A DNA stretch of 64,000 nucleotides, from contig CAVSIX010000013.1 in assembly GCA_963728195.1 (NCBI GenBank), positions 244,997 through 308,996 on the forward strand. The letters run 5' to 3'. Of the stretch, positions 58,154 to 64,000 are shown piece after piece. The translations under genes and the position numbers were made by a program. The stretch comes from Sva-07 sp963728195 (GTDB lineage: Bacteria; Actinomycetota; Acidimicrobiia; Acidimicrobiales; Ilumatobacteraceae). Below the pieces are notes generated by a model that saw only the letters and a program-made list of their open reading frames with translations, was not told the DNA's origin and ran no database searches. How positions within the stretch are numbered: the first letter of the stretch is position 1; every line of letters starts with the position of its first letter.

Positions 58154-58891
58154 TCAGGCGTCATCCTCGGCGAGCAGCTCTGCGAGGAAGCCCGCCGGGT
58201 CGTTGAGGAAGTCGGTGGTGATGTGGACGGTGTCGATCTGTGACCAGGTCGTCGGCGTCGGTCCATCAGCGTCGAACTCGTAGATCGTCGCATCGGGGTA
58301 CGCCATCAGCAGCGGAGAATGCGTGGCCACGATGAACTGGCAGCCTTGACCGATCAAGTCGTGGATCCGCACCAGCAGCTGCAACTGACCATGCACTGAC
58401 AGCGCCGCTTCGGGTTCGTCGAGCAGGAACAGACTGTTCGGCCCGAACCGGTGGACGACCAGATCGATGAACGACTCGCCGTGGGATCGTTGGTGAGGTG
58501 ACCCGCCGTAGTGCTGGCTGCTGTTGTAGCTGTCGATCGCTGTTGCGACGTTGAAGTAGCTCTCAGCGCGTAGGAAGAACGCATCGCGAGGTTGCTGCGG
58601 TGTTCGATTGATGCGGAGATGCTGGTGCAGGCTCGAGACGCTGCGCTCGGTGGTGCCGAATTGCATACCTCTTGCCCCGCCTTCGGCGTTCAGTCCCTGG
58701 TGCACCGCGACGGCTTCCAGCAATGTCGACTTGCCGGATCCGTTGTCGCCGACGAACACGGTCATGCCCCGATCGAAGCGCAACACCGTGCGCCTACTGA
58801 CCATCGAGGCGATCGCAGGAACATCGAAGGGGTGTCCTGAGCTGAGATCGTCCTCGGCGGCCCGGATCTCAACCGACTTCAGGAACGGCAC
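58154..58891 (-). CDS. Stand-alone AAA/ABC-type ATPase
   Basis: A 245-residue protein. The Walker A is FVGDNGSGKSTLLEAV, the ABC-like Q-loop/SHGES signature is HQRSHGESFIDLVVHRF, Walker B is LFLLDEPEAALS and the H-loop is FIVATHSPLLMAYPDATI. It resembles the OLD/RecF-like ATPase core without nuclease or TOPRIM domain. Such small ATPases are found in defence and DNA-repair contexts, or as orphan predicted ATPases. Its start overlaps the end of an upstream small gene by 13 bp. Confidence 0.85.
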   Translation of the reverse strand: MPFLKSVEIRAAEDDLSSGHPFDVPAIASMVSRRTVLRFDRGMTVFVGDNGSGKSTLLEAVAVHQGLNAEGGARGMQFGTTERSVSSLHQHLRINRTPQQPRDAFFLRAESYFNVATAIDSYNSSQHYGGSPHQRSHGESFIDLVVHRFGPNSLFLLDEPEAALSVHGQLQLLVRIHDLIGQGCQFIVATHSPLLMAYPDATIYEFDADGPTPTTWSQIDTVHITTDFLNDPAGFLAELLAEDDA

Positions 58892-59208
58892 CGGAGCATT
58901 CTGGCCCAGCTCACCCGCTCCGTGCGGAGCCGATGGCGTTCGGCCGCAACCCGGGTGACCGCAGCGCTACGGGGCAGGACAAGCTCTGCACCTGGTTGAC
59001 GCGACACCCTGCGATTATCGGGGCGTCTCGTCCGAGTGCTGGCCATGCTCCGGCGAAGGTGAAACAGCAGGCCCTGGGCTTCCTCGTGGGTGAACGCCTC
59101 GACCATCGCAGGCCCTACGTCAGCGAGTACCGCAGGGAACTCCTCAGCGTAGATAGCGGCCCGGTCGTTGAGGACGACGCTCAGCGCCCGCCAATCCGGA
59201 GGGGACAC
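58879..59208 (-). CDS. Hypothetical protein upstream of the AAA ATPase
   Basis: A 109-residue frame from GTG 59208. The first half is protein-like (VSPPDWRALSVVLNDRAAIY; EEFPAVLADVGPAMVEAFTH; EEAQGLLFHLRRSMAS); the second half is arginine-rich and may be out of frame. It lies 5 bp after the upstream 61-residue gene in another frame, and a frameshift joining the two cannot be excluded. No family recognised. Confidence 0.45.
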   Translation of the reverse strand: MSPPDWRALSVVLNDRAAIYAEEFPAVLADVGPAMVEAFTHEEAQGLLFHLRRSMASTRTRRPDNRRVSRQPGAELVLPRSAAVTRVAAERHRLRTERVSWARMLRCRS

Positions 59209-59212
59209 CTCG

Positions 59213-59398
59213 TCAGGAAGCTTCGTCGAGTGCTTGACGTGTCCGGTTGACCGACTCCGAGAGCGCGTCGGCGCGGGCACGGTCGCTGTCGCTGACGTTG
59301 GATGGGCGGGTCTCAGCAGCACGGGCTCGAGCGTCAGCCAGACGCTCGTCGCTCCAGCCCAACCGTTCGGCGATCTGCTCCAGCGTCTCGGCCTGCAT
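59213..59398 (-). CDS. Small acidic hypothetical protein
   Basis: A 61-residue frame, MQAETLEQIAERLGWSDERL, then ARARAAETRPSNVSDSDRAR and NRTRQALDEAS. The opening LEQIAERLGWSDE looks like a short helix-turn-helix, so a regulator or antitoxin is possible. It precedes the 109-residue gene and the AAA ATPase on the same strand, probably as a three-gene operon. Confidence 0.4.
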   Translation of the reverse strand: MQAETLEQIAERLGWSDERLADARARAAETRPSNVSDSDRARADALSESVNRTRQALDEAS

Positions 59399-59650
59399 AC
59401 AGCAAGGCTAGTCCGGCACGAGATCCCCGTGTCTGACAGCGCGTTGATCAGTCAGGAGCGCGGTGTGGCACTTCAGTCATGTGACATACCACTCGGGTCA
59501 GCCTTCGGCCTCTGGCCCACCCGAGCAGGACAAGGAATTTCACCCATCGCGACAACCGGTGATCCGGAGGTGACGCGCGGCTGTAACGGCTGAATGTCAC
59601 CCTCGTACAGCGGGGGCGCATGGGGCGTTCCCGTGTGGAAAGGAACCAGC

Positions 59651-60286
59651 ATGTTCATTCAATCTGCCGAACTGACGGCCGCACCGGGGAAGAGTGGCCA
59701 GCTCGGGCCCATGGTGACCAAGATGCGCGACGTCCTGTCGAGCGAGACGGGAAAGCCGTGGTGGTCCTGGGCCGTGCTTGCCGGACGCCCGTTCGGCACC
59801 CAGTTGCTCAGCACCCGTGCCGAAGGGGTTGCCGACATGGTCGCGACGCAGATGAAGCTGATCGGCTCGGACGCATGGGCTGGTCTGTCTTCCGAGGCCA
59901 GTGGAGTTCTCGCAGGACCGGCTGAGACGTATCTGACGGAGGTGATCGCGATGACGGGAGAGCCCGGCGAGCCCAAGCAGTTCACCACGGTCACGCGAGC
60001 GACCATGGCCGGCAGGGACCTCCCCGCCACCATCGCGTGGTCGTGCGCGGCGATGGAACGCGCCACGAAGGTCACGGGGCAAGTTGGGACGGTGGCGATG
60101 ACGGCCGCCGGCTCCATGTATCAGGTGTACTGGTTCGGGGGCTCCGACACCGCAGAGGACGTCGATGCCGGAAGGCAGGCGATGAGCGGCGACGCCGAGT
60201 ACCAGGGCATGATCGCTCAGGCGGGTGCCGACGGGCTGTTCGTCGATGGATCGGTCGAAGCGATGGTGCTGGTCAAAATGCCCTGA
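59651..60286 (+). CDS. Hypothetical protein (possible antibiotic-biosynthesis-monooxygenase-like)
   Basis: A 211-residue protein from ATG 59651 with AAAGGA seven bases upstream. It has FIQSAELTAAPGKSGQLGPM and WWSWAVLAGRPFGTQLLSTR, then ATQMKLIGSDAWAGLSSEAS and GSMYQVYWFGGSDTAEDVDA. The two halves each look like a ferredoxin-like (ABM) sheet, so it may be a duplicated ABM-fold protein; this is a guess from the opening MFIQ-xx-E-x-TA-x-PGK pattern. No active residues stand out. It is convergent with the cyclase gene. Confidence 0.6.
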   Translation: MFIQSAELTAAPGKSGQLGPMVTKMRDVLSSETGKPWWSWAVLAGRPFGTQLLSTRAEGVADMVATQMKLIGSDAWAGLSSEASGVLAGPAETYLTEVIAMTGEPGEPKQFTTVTRATMAGRDLPATIAWSCAAMERATKVTGQVGTVAMTAAGSMYQVYWFGGSDTAEDVDAGRQAMSGDAEYQGMIAQAGADGLFVDGSVEAMVLVKMP

Positions 60287-60292
60287 TCCGCA

Positions 60293-63200
60293 TCAGGAGG
60301 GAGTCGGCTCGGCGGGCGGGGCCGTCAGCACGAAGCGATAGTCGAGCCGGTCTCGTTCGGCGCCTGCTCCCACCCTGAGCGATCTGCAGACGACCATCTC
60401 GCCGGATCGCCCCGCCACTGCAGCGCGGAGTTCGAGGGCGTCGACGACGGCGAGCGGCAGCCGGTGGGATCGTGCGATGTCGAGCGCGCTGCTCGCCGCG
60501 TCCTCGGCGATGTCGAGGTCGCCGCGAGCCAGCGCGACCTGGCTCTGCGCGAGGTGGAGTGCTGTCGTGAGGAGCGGAGCGGCTGCCATGTCCGCGAGCA
60601 GCACAGCTGCTCGATCGGTCACGACCCTGGCAGCATCGATACGCCCTGCGCCGATCAGTGCGGCGTTGACCAGCGGGAGGGCGAACAGTCGCCACACCGG
60701 CACGGGCTCGCTCTCGTCCCAGAACTCCGCGGCATGGTCGGCGGCGACGCCGACTGCGCCCTCGAGAAGCGCACGACAACAGTTGGTGAACGGGGTCAGG
60801 AATTGCAGGAGCGGAAAGGACCCCTGCGTCGCCCATTCGAGAGCTCGCTCCATCGTCTCGGCATCTGACGACAGCAGCGCGGCATGGGCAAGCGCAGCGG
60901 CGGAGGTCATGGAGAACGCAGGATCGGTGGGCACCGGTCGTTGGCAGCGTTCACGTGCCAACCGGAGGTCGCCGCGAACCGTCTCGGCCACGATCGCCGC
61001 GGCGTACCCATTGCCGACCGAGTCGACGCTGAACAGCGTGTCGTGCCGACGAGTCAGGCGACGAAGCTGCTCGAGGAGTGGATCGCATTCGTCGAACCGA
61101 CCCATCAGCGCCAGCATGTATGCCGCGAACCCGACGTAGATCGATGCCTCGACGTCGTCGCCCCGATCGAGGAGGCCGGCGGCATACGACTGAATCTGCG
61201 CCGGACGACCACCGAACGCCGGCCCCATGGCGGCGCTCCGTTCCAGCCACGATCGAGCGCGCCCTGGTCCTGCGGGCAGGTGGGCGGACAGCTGCGCCGC
61301 GACCTGTGCGGTGTCGAGGCGCCGACCGATCGCGGCCGCGAGGAGCCCGGCCACCGCTTCGGCCCAAGCCGGACCGCGATGCTCATCGTCGAACGCCAGC
61401 AGCCAACGCCACGTCTCGTCGAAGTCGGCGCTGTGGCCGAGGGCGCTGCGCAGAGGGGCCAGGTCGCTGCAGATCTCGAACGCGGTGAGGTGATCGTGGG
61501 CCCTGGCCCATGCCAGGGCGGCGACCAGGTCAGGCATTCTCCGCAGGACGGGCCGGTGTTCGATCCCGTGCTCGCCCGCTGCGACCTCGGCGCACCAACC
61601 GGCGAAGAACCGACCGTGCGTGGCATCGAGGCGCTCCCGGAGCGCGACATCGAGAAGGTCGTGCCCGAGGCAGAACTGGCGAACGGTGAGCAACATGCGA
61701 TAGCGCCCGCTGTCGTCGTCGAGCTGCAGAAGTCCGACATCGGTCAAACGATGGACAAGCTCGACTGCCTCATCGGCGGCATCGACCGCAACGGCCAACG
61801 CACGTGCAGCGTCGGTGTCGAACGGCGACCGGAAGACGGCGAGGGCCACCAACATCCGCTGCTCGATCGGACTGATGAGATCGAAGCTCCATTCGATCGA
61901 GGCCCTCAGCGTGGCGTGGCGGGAGAGCGGCGTGCGCGGACGGCTGCCGTTCCAGCGCGTGATCTCGTCGACGCTCCGGGCAACGGAGTCCAACGGGAGC
62001 GTCCTGAGTCGCGCCGCGGTCAGCTCGAGCGCGAGAGGCAATCCGTCGAGCTTGCGGCAGATCGAGGTGACGTGGTCGACGGCCTGACGATCGACCGCCA
62101 TGCCGGGTCGCGCCTCGCGTGCTCGCGCGAGGAAGAGCCGAAGCGCATCGTGCTGTTCGACATTGTCGAGCGTGATGTGGGCGGTTTCGTCGGGGAGTCC
62201 GAGTGCCGGCACCCGCCACACCACCTCGCCGGGTACGCCCAGCGGCTCTCGGCTGGTGACGAGCGTTCGCAGGTCGGGACATCTCGTCAACAGGGCGACC
62301 ACGACCTCTGCGACGACGTCGATCACGTGCTCGGCATTGTCCAGCACGAGCAACGTCGGCCTGTCCCCCAGACGTCGCTCGAGCTCGGCGACGACGTCGC
62401 GCCGTGGGACCACGCCGATCTCGGTGGCGATCTGTTCGGCGACGTCGCCGCCGACCGCGACGACCCCGAGATCGATCCACCACGCGTCAGTGCTCGCCCG
62501 ATCAGGTGCGGTCGACGCAACACGAAGTGCGAGACGCGACTTGCCGGTGCCGCCCGCACCGGTGAGCGTCACGATCCGGTGCTCGCCGAGCAACGCCGTG
62601 ACCTCCGCGGTTTCGCGACCGCGCCCGATGAACGAGCTGACTGGTGTCGGCAGGCGCAGATGCGAGTCGCGCTCGGCGACCGGTGGCGGGCTGCGGCGGC
62701 GTGTCCACGCGGGGTGGCCCCGCTGTCGGAGAACGTCGAGATCTGACCCCGTTGCGATCGCACGGTCGAGTTCGATGAGCGGCGTCGACGGCTCGGTACC
62801 GATGTCGTTGCCCAACACCAACCGATACGCCTGGTACTGGCGAAGCGCCTCGGTCGTTCGCCCGGCATGGTGCAACGCCCGCATCAGGAGCGCCCGGGGT
62901 CGATCCCGATAGGGGTGTTCGTCGATCAACGCGACGAGTTCGACCATCGCTGCAGCGTCCTCGCCGGCGTCGAGCAGAATGACGACCAGTTCCTCCATCG
63001 CCGCGGTGTGCAGCTCGCAGAGCCGTCGTACCTCCACTTCGGCCCACGGCTCGTCGGCGAACTCGTCGTAGGGCATGCCACCCCACATCGCACGAGCGCA
63101 CTCGAGGTCGCATCGAGCCTGCTCGGCACTGGAGACGTCGGCCGCAGCGACCAGTTTCTCGTACTCGCCGACGTCGACGTCCGCCCGAAGCTCGTAACCG

Positions 63201-63946
63201 GCCGGACCGGTCACGAGGCACTCTGCGCCGACCACCCGCCGCAATCGGCTGATCGACGTCCGAAGGGCGCCTGCGGACAACCCGAGGTGCTCCTCGAGCA
63301 CCACCGAACGCACCACAGTGTGCGAACGGAGACACAACATCGCGAGGAGCCGCCGTTGCGACCTGCTGGCGAGCGCCAACTCCTCTCCTTCGGCATCGAA
63401 GACACGAATCGAGCCGAGTACCTTGCAGCAGACCGCCGCCGTGCGCGCCGTCCGCAACTTCGGGAACTCCCCGTCGCCGACCTGAAAGATCCGCTCCAAC
63501 CCATCGAGACCCTTCAAGCGGTGCTCGCCCAGATCGACAAGCACACGATCACGCACCAAAGCCGCTGTCGCTGACGACACCAACACCTGCCCACCATGGC
63601 CCGCGTCCATCACCCTCGCCGCCAGGTTCACCGTCGGACCGAAATAATCACCATCCCTCGACTCGGCCTCACCGGTATGGACCCCCATCCGCACCGGCAA
63701 TTCAAGACCACCCTGCGCTTCGACAGCCGCCGCAACAGCCGACGGTGATGACACGAACGCCGCGCACATCCCATCACCGGTGTGCTTGAACACCACCCCG
63801 CCATGCCGCTGGACCACCGAACGAATCAATTGATCGTGCTTCGCCAACGCCTCGGCCATCAACCCACTATCACGCTGCCACCGCTCAGTCGAACCCTCGA
63901 TATCGGTGAACAGAAACGTCACCGTGCCCGTCGGATTGCCACCCAT
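60293..63946 (-). CDS. Adenylate cyclase-SARP-NB-ARC-TPR fusion regulator
   Basis: A 1,217-residue protein. Residues 1-150 are a class III cyclase: FLFTDIEGSTERW with metal Asp15, GGVVFKHTGDGMCAAF with Asp58, and YFGPTVNLAARVMD with Asn107 and Arg111. K54 and T105 fit ATP specificity of the IIIb group (inference). Residues about 175-250 are an OmpR-like SARP DNA-binding domain, and about 260-400 are the BTAD (bacterial transcriptional activator) TPRs. An NB-ARC-type ATPase follows, with P-loop TLTGAGGTGKSRLALRV near 460, VLDNAEHVIDVVAEVV, and GLPLALELTAARLRTL. The last 400 residues are TPR repeats. Such proteins are rare fusions; they probably integrate cAMP production and transcription control. 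The promoter is at the window end. Confidence 0.9.
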   Translation of the reverse strand: MGGNPTGTVTFLFTDIEGSTERWQRDSGLMAEALAKHDQLIRSVVQRHGGVVFKHTGDGMCAAFVSSPSAVAAAVEAQGGLELPVRMGVHTGEAESRDGDYFGPTVNLAARVMDAGHGGQVLVSSATAALVRDRVLVDLGEHRLKGLDGLERIFQVGDGEFPKLRTARTAAVCCKVLGSIRVFDAEGEELALASRSQRRLLAMLCLRSHTVVRSVVLEEHLGLSAGALRTSISRLRRVVGAECLVTGPAGYELRADVDVGEYEKLVAAADVSSAEQARCDLECARAMWGGMPYDEFADEPWAEVEVRRLCELHTAAMEELVVILLDAGEDAAAMVELVALIDEHPYRDRPRALLMRALHHAGRTTEALRQYQAYRLVLGNDIGTEPSTPLIELDRAIATGSDLDVLRQRGHPAWTRRRSPPPVAERDSHLRLPTPVSSFIGRGRETAEVTALLGEHRIVTLTGAGGTGKSRLALRVASTAPDRASTDAWWIDLGVVAVGGDVAEQIATEIGVVPRRDVVAELERRLGDRPTLLVLDNAEHVIDVVAEVVVALLTRCPDLRTLVTSREPLGVPGEVVWRVPALGLPDETAHITLDNVEQHDALRLFLARAREARPGMAVDRQAVDHVTSICRKLDGLPLALELTAARLRTLPLDSVARSVDEITRWNGSRPRTPLSRHATLRASIEWSFDLISPIEQRMLVALAVFRSPFDTDAARALAVAVDAADEAVELVHRLTDVGLLQLDDDSGRYRMLLTVRQFCLGHDLLDVALRERLDATHGRFFAGWCAEVAAGEHGIEHRPVLRRMPDLVAALAWARAHDHLTAFEICSDLAPLRSALGHSADFDETWRWLLAFDDEHRGPAWAEAVAGLLAAAIGRRLDTAQVAAQLSAHLPAGPGRARSWLERSAAMGPAFGGRPAQIQSYAAGLLDRGDDVEASIYVGFAAYMLALMGRFDECDPLLEQLRRLTRRHDTLFSVDSVGNGYAAAIVAETVRGDLRLARERCQRPVPTDPAFSMTSAAALAHAALLSSDAETMERALEWATQGSFPLLQFLTPFTNCCRALLEGAVGVAADHAAEFWDESEPVPVWRLFALPLVNAALIGAGRIDAARVVTDRAAVLLADMAAAPLLTTALHLAQSQVALARGDLDIAEDAASSALDIARSHRLPLAVVDALELRAAVAGRSGEMVVCRSLRVGAGAERDRLDYRFVLTAPPAEPTPS

Positions 63947-64000
63947 TCAACCCCTCCCGTCGACGATCAGTCTCCCACACGACCGCGACCACCGGACGGG

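Noticed and set aside
58042..58293. An 83-residue reading frame at the end of the AAA gene
   Set aside because: It is mostly a shadow of the ATPase; only its last 25 residues are protein-like, which is too little to call a gene.

Overview
The window is GC-rich, densely packed and almost entirely chromosomal. It looks like an actinobacterium: mycothiol synthase (MshD), a DUF3499 protein, a SARP/BTAD regulator, a SigK/RskA-type sigma/anti-sigma pair and the hisC-B-H-A-F operon. The overall gene content, with many GTG starts and ATGA/GTGA couplings, resembles class Acidimicrobiia (Ilumatobacter-like); that placement is inference, not a computed result.

Layout. (1) 1-4.0 kb: a sugar-polymer cluster with the end of a GH130 phosphorylase/hydrolase, an (alpha/alpha)-barrel-like protein and two GT4 glycosyltransferases, one broken by a 1-base frameshift. 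(2) 4.3-22.6 kb: an integrative mobilizable element inserted in the 3' end of tRNA-Met(CAT), bounded by a 46-bp direct repeat (4329-4374 and 22588-22633). Its tyrosine integrase abuts the tRNA, with a MobF relaxase and an excisionase-like HTH at the other end. Its cargo is a double-domain KaiC protein in an apparent operon with a MerR-receiver fusion and a STAS protein, beside an RsbW-like ATPase and a PAS/GAF/SpoIIE phosphatase. The rest of the cargo is a MazEF-like toxin-antitoxin pair and a run of single accessory genes separated by related intergenic repeats. Just outside its left end lies a dead copy of the 5' end of a sister integrase, evidence of repeated use of the same tRNA. (3) 22.8-29.0 kb: an SDR, tRNA-Asn, and a SigK/RskA-like module with its probable targets, a two-domain fasciclin lipoprotein and a YedY-like molybdopterin oxidoreductase. 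(4) 29.1-37.5 kb: the housekeeping sigma factor rpoD with dnaG, pyruvate phosphate dikinase, an M50 protease, YgfZ and a membrane protein. (5) 37.5-47.6 kb: trpE, hisI and the hisC-B-H-A-F operon, interspersed with an L,D-transpeptidase, GroES, a hydrolase, an aldo/keto reductase and an enoyl-CoA hydratase. (6) 47.6-57.7 kb: mshD-pepF-rlmN (translationally coupled), a phosphotransferase/DUF6285 pair, an M23 peptidase, an SRPBCC protein, DUF3499, and a BNR-repeat/MoaD pair. (7) 57.8-64 kb: a decayed DUF5615 toxin, a small AAA ATPase operon, and a 1,217-residue adenylate cyclase-SARP-NB-ARC-TPR regulator.

The most unusual feature is the KaiC-centred module carried by the mobile element. The receiver has Glu at the phosphoacceptor Asp, the STAS protein has DAAG where phosphorylatable relatives have DSSG, and the KaiC C-terminal site retains only one of the two phosphorylatable residues. 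Four genes in the window (GT4, SpoIIE, DUF1990, DUF5615) are interrupted by single-base lesions. These may be true pseudogenes or residual sequencing errors.
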